DNA of 64,000 nt. It comes from CBDESM01 sp965242485. Lineage in GTDB: Bacteria > Chloroflexota > Dehalococcoidia > Bin125. Below are positions 17,196-25,001 of this stretch, in pieces. The position numbers were made by a program, and so were the translations under genes. Below the pieces are notes generated by a model. It did no database searches. It was not told the DNA's origin and worked only from the letters and a program-made list of their open reading frames with translations. The stretch is from assembly GCA_965242485.1 (NCBI GenBank), contig CBDESM010000003.1:2480001-2544000 (forward strand), given 5' to 3'. Each line of letters begins with the position of its first letter. Within the stretch, counting starts at the first letter, position 1.

Positions 17196-17594
17196 TCAGG
17201 CATCCGGCGAGTTCGCCATCTTCGCGCCGCGCTGGTCGCGCCATTCCTCGGGGCCGCTCGCGGCGCGGGCCAAGATCACCGTCGCGGCGGCAGATGGGGA
17301 GATGAATGCGTAGTCGCGCGTGAAGCGATAGACCTCGCCGTCTTGCACGAGGTGGCCGGCTTCGACCAAGCGCGCTCGGAGATCGCGGTAGATCTTGTCC
17401 TGGGGCCGTGAGAAGCCGGACGCTTCCTGCACGAATGCCTGCGAGCCGCGCAGCACGAGGAAGCCGCCGCCGAGCGCGAATCCCTCCGCGTGGACCTTGG
17501 TGCGGGTTCCCTGCCGGCCCGCGTTGAGATACCAGCGGTGGAACTCGGCGGCCAGCGGATCGCCGCGGGATTCGGAGCGGGATTCGCGGGCCAT
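17196..17594 (-). CDS. DUF4357-domain protein
   Basis: 132 residues. It contains GFLVLRGSQAFVQ, LRARLVEAGHLVQDGE, RFTRDYAFISPSAAATVIL and GPEEWRDQRG. These match the DUF4357 pattern (GS, LR..L, SPSAAA, then W), a domain often found fused to GIY-YIG or methyltransferase proteins in RM contexts. Here it stands alone, transcribed towards the RM operon at 16.9 kb with a 190-bp gap. ATG at 17594 follows GAGAGG. Confidence 0.75.
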   Translation of the reverse strand: MARESRSESRGDPLAAEFHRWYLNAGRQGTRTKVHAEGFALGGGFLVLRGSQAFVQEASGFSRPQDKIYRDLRARLVEAGHLVQDGEVYRFTRDYAFISPSAAATVILARAASGPEEWRDQRGAKMANSPDA

Positions 17595-17670
17595 CGGACA
17601 CCTCTCCGTGCGCGCCCCTCGCGCCCGGCGCAACCGTACATGACCCCCCTGCCCCTAAGCGGGGGGGTGC

Positions 17671-17676
17671 TAGACT
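17671..17676 (+). promoter_or_regulatory. predicted -10 box TAGACT of nuoB
   Basis: TGCTAGACTGCGG precedes the GGGAGG ribosome-binding site and the GTG at 17695 by 18 nt. The same GCTAGACTGC core occurs before nuoI and before the gene at 10483. Confidence 0.5.
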
Positions 17677-17694
17677 GCGGGTGGGAGGTTGGCC

Positions 17695-18405
17695 GTGGTT
17701 GTTCCGGTGATTGAGACGGGGGGGGCGCCGATCCCGCTTTTGCAGGGGGATCCGGTGACCGATGTCGAGGATGAGCTGCGCTCGCAGCTGCTCGTCTCGA
17801 CCGTGGACAAGGTCTTCGGCTGGGCGCGGCGGTCGTCGCTCTGGCCGGCGATGTTCGGGCTCGCCTGCTGCGCGATCGAGATGATCGCGACGGCCAACGC
17901 GCGCTACGACCTCGCCCGCTTCGGGGCCGAGGTCTTCCGCGCCTCCCCGCGCCAGGCCGACTTGATGATCGTCGCCGGCACCGTGACTTGGAAGATGGCC
18001 CCGCCCGTGCGCCGCATCTACCTGCAGATGGCCGAGCCCAAGTGGGTCATCTCGATGGGCTCCTGCTCCAACATCGGCGGCCCCTTCGCGCACGGCTACT
18101 CGACCTTGCCCGGCGTCAACAACGTCGTCCCCGTCGACGTCTACGTGCCCGGCTGCCCGCCGCGCCCCGAATCCCTGCTCGCCGGCCTGATGCTGCTCCA
18201 GCAGGTGATCGAGGAAGAACACGCCAACGGCGGCCGCAAGCGCCGCCCCGAGCCCACCGGCGACTTCGCCCAAATGCTCCCCGAAGGCGACCCCATCCGC
18301 GCCGAACTGGAATCCCTCTTCCCCCCCTTCAACACCCACGACGGCTACCCCCGAGACAAAACCGGCGCCCTCCCCTACGACGACAATTTCTTCGAAAGCC
18401 GCTAG
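17695..18405 (+). CDS. nuoB: NADH-quinone oxidoreductase subunit B
   Basis: 236 residues. NuoB carries the N2 4Fe-4S cluster of complex I. Ligands are seen in FGLACCAIEM, SMGSCSNIGG and VPGCPPRPE. The GTG at 17695 has a GGGAGG site at good spacing; a TTG 6 bases earlier is less likely. The C-terminal extension past residue 180 (NGGRKRRPEPTGD...) is longer than in E. coli. No nuoA or nuoC adjoins; nuoI and nuoG lie 7 and 13 kb away as single genes. A G8 run lies in the first codons (17718-17725). Confidence 0.95.
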   Translation: MVVPVIETGGAPIPLLQGDPVTDVEDELRSQLLVSTVDKVFGWARRSSLWPAMFGLACCAIEMIATANARYDLARFGAEVFRASPRQADLMIVAGTVTWKMAPPVRRIYLQMAEPKWVISMGSCSNIGGPFAHGYSTLPGVNNVVPVDVYVPGCPPRPESLLAGLMLLQQVIEEEHANGGRKRRPEPTGDFAQMLPEGDPIRAELESLFPPFNTHDGYPRDKTGALPYDDNFFESR

Positions 18406-18426
18406 CCCGCGGCAATACCAAAGCGC

Positions 18427-19923
18427 CTATTCCTCAGCCAGCGCCTTGCGCAGCTCCGCCAGCGCAGCATCCAACTCGCGCCCATGCGCCTCAATCTCCG
18501 CCAGCAATTCCTCCGGCGTCCGAGTATCAGTCTCATCCGGCCGATGCGGATTAACCGCCTTCAGATCATAGTTCCGTTCCTCAATCTCCGCCCGCGAAAC
18601 CGTCCAAGACCGCTCCGAATCCTCCCGCCCCGGTAGCAGCTTGAAGAATTCTTTGAAGTCATCAAGTGTTGGCTTTGAACCTTTAGTGAATCGTTCTCCC
18701 GTCTGTGGCATGAGCTCGTAGTACCAGATGTTCTCCGTACGCTGGCCCTTGTTGAAGAATAGCAAGTTGGTCTTGATACCGGAGCCGGCAGTGGTGAACG
18801 CGCCCGGCGCTACGCTCACAATGCAGTAGAGGTCGCACTCATCAAGAAGTTTCTGCCTAGTCTGGACAAAGGCAATGTTGGCGCGGAAGAGAAGTCCTTC
18901 ATCAGCCACGAAACCAGCACGCCCATCTTCTTTGAGACTGTTAATCACCTCTTGAAGGAACAGCACTTGCGTTGACGATGCTTTGAAATCATAGCGCGTC
19001 TGCGCGCCTTTGCCTTCCTTGCCACCGAATGGCGGGTTAGTGAGGATTATATCGTAGAGCTCTGGTGCACTAGCATACAGTCCGCCATAGTCTTCGGTAC
19101 CCGTCAGGGTATTGCCGTGCCAGATATGGGGAAAATCAATACCGTGCAGGACGAGGTTCGCAAGGGTGATGGGGTAAGCGATGTTGTCTTTCTCACGGCC
19201 GTAAAAGGTTTCGAGTGCTAGGATATCTAAGTCAGATCCAGTGCCGGTTTCGATGATTTGCTGACGCATGTGTTCAAAAGCTTGCGCGAGAAAGCCCCCG
19301 GTGCCACAGCAGGGATCGTAGACCTTCTCACCAAGGCGTGGATTGACTACTTCAACCATTGCACGGACGATCTCACGTGGAGTATAGAACTGGCCACCGT
19401 CGTTGTTTTTCTCGCCCATCGAAAGTAGCAAGTTTTCGTAAGCCTGCGAGAGTGCGAATTGATGCTGATCATCAATGATGTCAAGTTCGATTTGGTCGAT
19501 GAGGTCAAGTATATCGAAGAAGTTGCGTTCGGTATCTATACAGGGTTCGTTCACATTCGAGATGATCTGGCTGATCAGCCGCTGGCGTGGTGATGCACCA
19601 TGGCCTGTGCCTAGAGCGTGTAGGTAGGGCAACAGATCCTGCGCCAGGAAGTGGAATATCTCATCTCGGGCTCCATCTCGCAAATCATGGCGCTTCAGAC
19701 CGTCGGGTGAAGCCCAATCTTGCCAACGATAGGGCGAGGCAATCGCCGGACGGAAGTCCCATCCTCTGATCTCCGCCTCAGCGATCTCCCTTTCCTCCCG
19801 CGCATCGAAGAAGCGCAAGAAGAGCAGCCAGCTGATCTCAGGCACGTATTGCAAAGCTCCAGCACAGTTTGAGCGCCGCAGCCTGTCATAGATCGTCTTG
19901 ATGCGGGAGTCAAATTCGGTCAT
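18427..19923 (-). CDS. hsdM: type I restriction-modification system, DNA methyltransferase subunit
   Basis: 498 residues. N-terminal HsdM helical domain (SRIKTIYDRLRRSNCAGAL), then motif I DPCCGTGGFL (about 218), ILTNPPFGG motif IV (about 300) and a C-terminal DLKAVNPHRPDE typical of the family. It methylates adenine as part of the HsdR2M2S complex. The ATG overlaps the end of hsdS by 14 bp. The gene order on this strand is hsdR, hsdS, hsdM. This operon is somewhat more AT-rich than its flanks, particularly between about 18.7 and 20.9 kb. Confidence 0.95.
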   Translation of the reverse strand: MTEFDSRIKTIYDRLRRSNCAGALQYVPEISWLLFLRFFDAREEREIAEAEIRGWDFRPAIASPYRWQDWASPDGLKRHDLRDGARDEIFHFLAQDLLPYLHALGTGHGASPRQRLISQIISNVNEPCIDTERNFFDILDLIDQIELDIIDDQHQFALSQAYENLLLSMGEKNNDGGQFYTPREIVRAMVEVVNPRLGEKVYDPCCGTGGFLAQAFEHMRQQIIETGTGSDLDILALETFYGREKDNIAYPITLANLVLHGIDFPHIWHGNTLTGTEDYGGLYASAPELYDIILTNPPFGGKEGKGAQTRYDFKASSTQVLFLQEVINSLKEDGRAGFVADEGLLFRANIAFVQTRQKLLDECDLYCIVSVAPGAFTTAGSGIKTNLLFFNKGQRTENIWYYELMPQTGERFTKGSKPTLDDFKEFFKLLPGREDSERSWTVSRAEIEERNYDLKAVNPHRPDETDTRTPEELLAEIEAHGRELDAALAELRKALAEE

Positions 19924-21157
19924 TGGCGAATGTTAGCCGCATTGTCGCAAGAGTCAAGGCCGCGATGTTGAAAGTCTGTGAATACAGGGCTGTCTGCGCA
20001 CGCTCTATTGCGCTAATTTGTGTTAACAGATGATCCATCATATCCCGCTGTTCTTCTATAGGTGGTAACGCTATCTCTTGATGGATAAGGAATTCTTTCG
20101 GCACCCGTTGTTGTCCAGCAGTTCCGGTAAAGGCTCGCTGCGCGTCAGAGAGAACAGGTGGCTGTAGCAGATATCTGTGCAACCATTCTCGCGTGATCTC
20201 TGGGCCAGGTCGCAAGGTGTGAAATTCCGTACTACCAAATGCAAAACCGCCGCGGGTTTTCGAAACGATTGCATGTTTGCCATTTTGCATACACGGAGTA
20301 ATCTTCGCGAAGATTACGTCACCCTCACGCATGAATGTATATCCTTTAGCAACTTCGTGATATGGCCGCTCAATGGCCCCTGTGATTGCCGCTTTATGGT
20401 CATCAACAGCAGACATGGGGATAAATGTCACAATTTCATCTGGCGCGATTGCAAAGCCACTTGGACGACGAGGGTTGATTTCACATATGTCCCCCAGTTT
20501 GACCCATCGCGTTCCGCGATTTAAAATCGCGGAACGCGATCGCGGGAAAAATTTCCGGAGTAATGCCGTTGGCATCGCCTCTAGAGCCGTCATCTGTGCG
20601 TCCGCTGCCTCAATAGCCCGTGCGACCGTCACCAGCTGGTCATCTAGCCTCTTCACGATCAGTTTCTGGTCGGCGACTGGACCGACCGCTATATCAAGAT
20701 TCAACAGCATCGGCCGTGTGAACGCTGCTTGACCTATCCATCGATTACACAAGCGAGTGAACAGTCCGGTCGCCCGAATATATTGGAGCCAGCGAGCAAG
20801 GTAGTCACCATCAAGAACATCGCGACGAGGGCGTAAGCGAAAGAAGTGATTGCTGAAGACAACGGGCTCGTCATGCCCTGTGAAGACCGCCGATTTGCCC
20901 ACCAATTCGGCACTATTCGTGTGATTGAAGAGGATGTCTCCAGGCACTAGCGCGTGCTTGGCCAAATCGCCGAATTCAGAAGGAATCCGTGTGATTTTAG
21001 CCCACGACATTGACCCATCCTCAGATATGTTGTGCATGCGAACCTGGATAAGTCCATCATCGGCACGTTTACCACAGGCGAACCCGGGCTGTGGCTTTTC
21101 CAAGACATCCCCAAGCTTCGCCCATCGCCAGCCATCGGGGAGATCACGGTCTGTCAT
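19910..21157 (-). CDS. hsdS: type I restriction-modification system, specificity subunit
   Basis: 415 residues with the expected two-fold layout: half 1 starts LPDGWRWAKLGDVLE and ends in the coil AADAQMTALEAMPTALLRKFF; half 2 starts GTRWVKLGDICEINP and ends in PPIEEQRDMMDHLLTQI. The two target-recognition domains set the bipartite DNA target. A 35-nt perfect palindrome encodes the junction between the halves (around residues RSRSAILNRG), exactly where domain exchange occurs in hsdS genes. The ATG overlaps the hsdR stop as ATGA. Confidence 0.93.
   Translation of the reverse strand: MTDRDLPDGWRWAKLGDVLEKPQPGFACGKRADDGLIQVRMHNISEDGSMSWAKITRIPSEFGDLAKHALVPGDILFNHTNSAELVGKSAVFTGHDEPVVFSNHFFRLRPRRDVLDGDYLARWLQYIRATGLFTRLCNRWIGQAAFTRPMLLNLDIAVGPVADQKLIVKRLDDQLVTVARAIEAADAQMTALEAMPTALLRKFFPRSRSAILNRGTRWVKLGDICEINPRRPSGFAIAPDEIVTFIPMSAVDDHKAAITGAIERPYHEVAKGYTFMREGDVIFAKITPCMQNGKHAIVSKTRGGFAFGSTEFHTLRPGPEITREWLHRYLLQPPVLSDAQRAFTGTAGQQRVPKEFLIHQEIALPPIEEQRDMMDHLLTQISAIERAQTALYSQTFNIAALTLATMRLTFANDRI
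20506..20540. repeat. 35-nt perfect palindrome in hsdS
   Basis: Two 17-base arms, complementary throughout, surround one central A at 20523. The arms contain GCGTTCCGCGATTT and its complement. It lies in coding sequence at the junction of the two hsdS half-repeats. The inner TTCCGCGAT/ATCGCGGAA pair recurs at 34239-34262. Confidence 0.9.
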
Positions 21158-23541
21158 TCCGGGCTCCGTTCGGCGAGGAACTGCCAGTCGGCGTCGGGGA
21201 CGAGCAGTTTGCGCTTAAGCTCGATCATCATCCCGGGAGCAGAGCGACGGGCCGTCTTGAGCGCGACAAGTCCGCCAGCTCTGTGAACTTGCGGCATTTT
21301 CCCGACGCTGCCGCTCTCCAGCGCCTTCGTACCGCCTGCGCCGAATTGTTGAGCGAGCGCCTCCATCACTCGCGCGGGGCGCTTGCCTTGGGCGTTGCGC
21401 CATTCGTACTCGACTTCGAGGAAGTGGTCTGCACGGTCGACGCGGCGACGCGGGGTCTCGTCCCAACCGAGGTTGGCGAGCACGTCGTAGAGGTCGCAGT
21501 CTTGGAGCTCGGCGGCATCGCGGTAGATTTCAGCGGCAGCACCGTCTTGGGGGAGCGTCTCCATCAGTTCTTGTCGCTGGAGAGGGCGGATCCAGCGCTC
21601 GCGGAAGTCGTCGAGGCCGTTGATCTGGGCGAGGATCGCATCAGCGATGCGTTCGCGGTAATCCTCGATCGGGACGCGCTCTAAGCCACCATCGGGGCCC
21701 GGGGCCATGATGATGGTGCCATCATCCTCGATCCGGACCTCAACGCCGTGCGCCTCGAAGGTGCGGATAGGCGAGCGCTCGCCGCCCTCGTCGCGCTGCG
21801 GGAACTCTTCGCTGGAGACGGATGAACGGATCGAGCGGTCGAGCAGGCGGGAAGCGTTGGTGTAGTCGTAGATGGTGAAGTGGCGCTTACGCGAAGGCTC
21901 GTGAATGCGCGTGCCGCGGCCGAGCATTTGGTGAAAGAGGATGGGCGAGCTGAGATAGCGGAAGAAGACGACGTTTTGGAGGCGGGGAACATCAACGCCG
22001 GTGCTGATCAGGTCGACGGTGCAGGCGACGAAGGCGCGGGCGGCGCTGCCCTTGAGATGAGGGAGGTGCTCGCGCCCGCCGAGGCTGGTGCACTTGAACG
22101 CGTAAGGGTCGACCCGATCACGACCGTTCCGCGTGCACCAGTCGGAGTAGAGGTTGCCCATCTCCGCAGCGACCCGGTCGGCATGCACATCGGATGCGCA
22201 GAAAATCAAGGTCTTCTGTTCGGGGCCGCCGGAGGCCTCGAGGTAGGCGAACAAGTCGGCGCACATCCGGCGAACCCGATCGGGCAGCAGCAAACGCTCT
22301 TCAAGCGCGCCGGCGCCGTACTTCTCGGGCATCTCCGCGACGGAGACTGCCCCGCCAGTCTCCGCGTCGACCACCTCGTCGGCATCCAGCAGCTCGGAGA
22401 TGACGCCGTCTACGCCCTCGATCTGCTCGGCGGTGATGACAGTGCGGAGGACCATCTGCATCGCGGCCAAGTAGCCGTCGTCCATCGCTTGGGCGATGCC
22501 GTACTCGTAGACCGGCTTGCCGAAGTAGGCGTAGTTGTCGTTCTTGAGCGGTTCGATCTCCGCAGCGTCCACGTGTCTCGGGGCCGCACCTCCGTAGGCG
22601 AAGGAGCGCGGCGTGGCAGTGAGGCCGATCTGGACGGCGTCGGCATTGCGTTCAAGGACCGCGTGCCAGTCGCCCCAAGCGGAGCGGTGGCACTCGTCGA
22701 TCACGATGTGGCTGAAATAGTTCTCCGGGTAGTGCTGCTCCAAGTAGGAAGGGCCGCCCTCGGGTCCCGAGTCGAGTGTCTGGTAGGTGGCAACGACGAC
22801 GCGAGCGTTGAGTTCGGGGTTGCGGGAGGTCGCGGCAGCAGCATCCGATTCAAAGAGGGCTTGGAGCGCCACAAGGGCTTGGCGACGGAGTTCATCGCGG
22901 TCGCAGACGAAGAGGGCGCGCTTGAGCTGGCGGGCGTCGGCGAGGCGCTTGAGCAAGGTGACGGCGATGCGGGTCTTCCCGGTTCCAGTGGCGAGCGAGA
23001 GCAGTGCGCGTTTCTCGCCACGGGCGATATGTCGCAGGACGGCGTCGACCGCGGCATTCTGATAAAAGCGGTCGCCGTCCCTGGGCTTGATCAAGAGCGG
23101 ACGCGAGGCTTCGGATTCGAAATCGATGCGTTCGAGCTCGCAGTAGCGGTCGCGGACCGATTCCCAATCGGGGAATCTCGCCATCTGCTGCGGGGCGCTG
23201 GTTCCGCCGGTGGAAAGATCGTGCTCAACGAATCGATGCCCGTTGGAGGAAAAGACGAGTGGGACACCGTGGCGACGCCCGTAGTCTTTGGCCTGCTCCA
23301 AGCCGCTGTCGGGCGATTCGCTTTCCGGCTTGGCCTCGATTAGCGCGACCGGAATCAGGCGACCTTTGACCATCACGTTGAGCACGTAGTCGATCCGTCT
23401 GCGTCCGCGCTGACCCCCGCCGCCCACGATGTGGAAGGCGCCCGCTGTCTTCTCGCGGCAGATCCAGTCCTCACTCCAGCCGCGGGCGTGGAGCGCGGGA
23501 TCGATCAGCTTGGCGCGGGTGTCCGCCTCGTTGAGGCTCAT
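21154..23541 (-). CDS. hsdR: type I restriction-modification system, endonuclease/translocase subunit
   Basis: 795 residues. N-terminal PD-(D/E)xK nuclease: RRIDYVLNVMVKGRLIPVALIEAKPE. The superfamily 2 translocase follows, with Walker A SLATGTGKTRIA, DECH box VIDECHRSAWGDW, motif III GLTATPR and later RGTRIHEP. It cuts and pumps unmodified DNA when HsdS-HsdM report no methylation. The size is on the short side for HsdR (often about 1000) and suits the compact families. It is the first gene of a three-gene overlapping operon. Confidence 0.94.
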   Translation of the reverse strand: MSLNEADTRAKLIDPALHARGWSEDWICREKTAGAFHIVGGGGQRGRRRIDYVLNVMVKGRLIPVALIEAKPESESPDSGLEQAKDYGRRHGVPLVFSSNGHRFVEHDLSTGGTSAPQQMARFPDWESVRDRYCELERIDFESEASRPLLIKPRDGDRFYQNAAVDAVLRHIARGEKRALLSLATGTGKTRIAVTLLKRLADARQLKRALFVCDRDELRRQALVALQALFESDAAAATSRNPELNARVVVATYQTLDSGPEGGPSYLEQHYPENYFSHIVIDECHRSAWGDWHAVLERNADAVQIGLTATPRSFAYGGAAPRHVDAAEIEPLKNDNYAYFGKPVYEYGIAQAMDDGYLAAMQMVLRTVITAEQIEGVDGVISELLDADEVVDAETGGAVSVAEMPEKYGAGALEERLLLPDRVRRMCADLFAYLEASGGPEQKTLIFCASDVHADRVAAEMGNLYSDWCTRNGRDRVDPYAFKCTSLGGREHLPHLKGSAARAFVACTVDLISTGVDVPRLQNVVFFRYLSSPILFHQMLGRGTRIHEPSRKRHFTIYDYTNASRLLDRSIRSSVSSEEFPQRDEGGERSPIRTFEAHGVEVRIEDDGTIIMAPGPDGGLERVPIEDYRERIADAILAQINGLDDFRERWIRPLQRQELMETLPQDGAAAEIYRDAAELQDCDLYDVLANLGWDETPRRRVDRADHFLEVEYEWRNAQGKRPARVMEALAQQFGAGGTKALESGSVGKMPQVHRAGGLVALKTARRSAPGMMIELKRKLLVPDADWQFLAERSPE

Positions 23542-23563
23542 GCGCTACGCGGGCTGCGCCGGA

Positions 23564-23971
23564 CTAGCCGGCTGCGGCGGGGGCTCCGATGCGCTGGTCG
23601 TGGGCGTACCACTCTTCGGTTTCTTCGCCGGGCTCGGGGAGGATCTTGCCGCCCTCCATCGTCCAGCTGGCGGGGCCTTCGGTGATGCGGCCGCCGACCT
23701 CGGAGGGGGCGACGCCGGCGTGCTCGATGAAGGCGGCGGTGAGGCCTTCGAGCAGCTCGCGCTTCTTCGCTTCGGGGCGGCCGGCGCGGTTGCCGCCGTC
23801 GATGAAGTAGGGCGTGTCCCAGCGGTCGTCGGCCTCGTCGAAGACGACGTGGACGAAGCTGCGGGGTGCGCCGGTCGCGCCGCAGTGGACGTCGGTGAAG
23901 GCCTTGGCGATGGCGGCGCGGCGGTCGTAGGGGAGGGAGTCCTTGGGGACGGCGCATCGGTAGTAGGGCAT
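23564..23971 (-). CDS. tautomerase-family protein
   Basis: 135 residues beginning MPYYRCAVPKDSLPYDRR. After removal of Met, Pro becomes the N-terminal residue, the general base of the 4-oxalocrotonate tautomerase superfamily. AIAKAFTDVHCGATGAP, FVHVVFDEAD and the RPEAKKRELLEGLTAAFIEH helix match two fused beta-alpha-beta units, and the length equals two short units. The ATG at 23971 was chosen because it exposes Pro at position 2. Substrate unknown. It is downstream of a related gene on the same strand. Confidence 0.75.
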   Translation of the reverse strand: MPYYRCAVPKDSLPYDRRAAIAKAFTDVHCGATGAPRSFVHVVFDEADDRWDTPYFIDGGNRAGRPEAKKRELLEGLTAAFIEHAGVAPSEVGGRITEGPASWTMEGGKILPEPGEETEEWYAHDQRIGAPAAAG

Positions 23972-24027
23972 CGGCTGTCGCTTTCTCCGGCCGCGGCGGC
24001 GGCGGTTTGGTCCCGTGTCGGGCGTTC

Positions 24028-24354
24028 TCAGGGGTCGCGGACGGTGGCGACGAGGTCGTCGGTGGTGCAGCCGGCGGTTGCGAGCCACATGTCCTGGATG
24101 GCGTTGAGCAGGCGTTCGCGGACGGGCTGTTCGAGCGGGTCGGCGGCGGTGCCGCGGACGAGCGAGGTGTGCGAGGGTTCGCCTCCGCGGAAGCCGAAGC
24201 CGCGGGGGATGTCGTCGAACTGGACGGGCGCATCGGCCGCGCCGGGGCCGAGGACGTCGGCGGAGACGCGGCGCAGTCCCTCCGCGAGCCGCTCGCGGAC
24301 ATCGTGGCCGATCTGGCCTTCCTGCATCGTGCAGCGGTAGCTGATGGCGGACAT
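24028..24354 (-). CDS. tautomerase-like protein lacking N-terminal Pro
   Basis: 108 residues. HDVRERLAEGLRRVSADVL, VQFDDIPRGFGFRGGEPSHT and VRERLLNAIQDMWLATAG give the helix-strand alternation of a fused tautomerase-like unit. The protein starts MSAISYRCTMQEGQ, so the catalytic Pro is absent; with an SA start it may be non-catalytic or a different activity. It is encoded 56 bp upstream of the Pro-containing paralogue on the same strand, so a heteromer is conceivable. Confidence 0.55.
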   Translation of the reverse strand: MSAISYRCTMQEGQIGHDVRERLAEGLRRVSADVLGPGAADAPVQFDDIPRGFGFRGGEPSHTSLVRGTAADPLEQPVRERLLNAIQDMWLATAGCTTDDLVATVRDP

Positions 24355-24434
24355 CGGCGGCCTCCGATGGGCGCGATGCTATCAGGGACGCGGTCGCTGG
24401 GCAACGGCCGGGGGCGCGTTGGCCGGGCTTGGGC

Positions 24435-24440
24435 TAGACT
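24435..24440 (+). promoter_or_regulatory. predicted -10 box TAGACT of nuoI
   Basis: GGGCTAGACTGCGCGGG lies 51 nt before the nuoI ATG and shares its core with the nuoB promoter. The intervening leader holds a perfect hairpin. Confidence 0.5.
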
Positions 24441-24451
24441 GCGCGGGCCGC

Positions 24452-24474
24452 GCGGAATCCTCAGGGGATTCCGC
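24452..24474 (+). promoter_or_regulatory. hairpin in the nuoI leader
   Basis: GCGGAATCC and GGATTCCGC are perfect 9-bp arms around a 5-nt loop TCAGG, lying between the predicted -10 box and the start codon. There is no T tract, so it is not a classical terminator. It could be an operator (dyad) or a leader stem. Confidence 0.5.
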
Positions 24475-24491
24475 TTGGCGGGAGGGCGACG

Positions 24492-24977
24492 ATGGTCTTC
24501 GGCAAGGGCATCGCCAAGGGTCTGCTGACGGTCATCAAGCACGTGCGCAAGCCCGTGGTGACGGTGCAGTTCCCCGAGGAGGAGCGCGACATCCCGCCGC
24601 GGGCGCGGACGAATCTGGTCTGGTTCGTGGAGCGCTGCACGGGCTGCTCGACCTGCGCGCAGAGCTGCCCCGACGGCTGCATCCTGGTCGAGACGGAGCC
24701 GCGCGAGGACGGGTCGTTCCTGGTCAACCGCTACGAGATCGACTTCCGCCTCTGCATGTACTGCGGCCTCTGCACGGAAGCCTGCCCCTACGAAGCGATC
24801 CAAGTCGGCGGCTCCTACACCAACGTCGTGACCAACCCCAACCACCTCTACAAGAACAAGGAAGGCCTGATCGAGCTGGCCAACGAGTACCTCGAACAGC
24901 ACGATTGGACCTACCCCAACGGCCAGAAGGCCGTCGCCCAGACGGTGCACCCGGAGGAGCGGCGGCAGCACCGCTAG
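24492..24977 (+). CDS. nuoI: NADH-quinone oxidoreductase subunit I
   Basis: 161 residues with two 4Fe-4S motifs: CTGCSTCAQSCP and CMYCGLCTEACP, the N6a and N6b clusters of complex I that pass electrons from NuoG towards NuoB. EAIQVGGSYTN and the HLYKNKEGLI tail are typical of NuoI. It stands alone with its own predicted promoter and leader hairpin, not in a nuo operon. Confidence 0.93.
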   Translation: MVFGKGIAKGLLTVIKHVRKPVVTVQFPEEERDIPPRARTNLVWFVERCTGCSTCAQSCPDGCILVETEPREDGSFLVNRYEIDFRLCMYCGLCTEACPYEAIQVGGSYTNVVTNPNHLYKNKEGLIELANEYLEQHDWTYPNGQKAVAQTVHPEERRQHR

Positions 24978-25001
24978 GACTGCTCGTCGGCCATCTGGTC
25001 A

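Noticed and set aside
17718..17725. G8 run in the first codons of nuoB
   Set aside because: Short and in an essential respiratory gene; within background for this GC content, so not called phase-variable.
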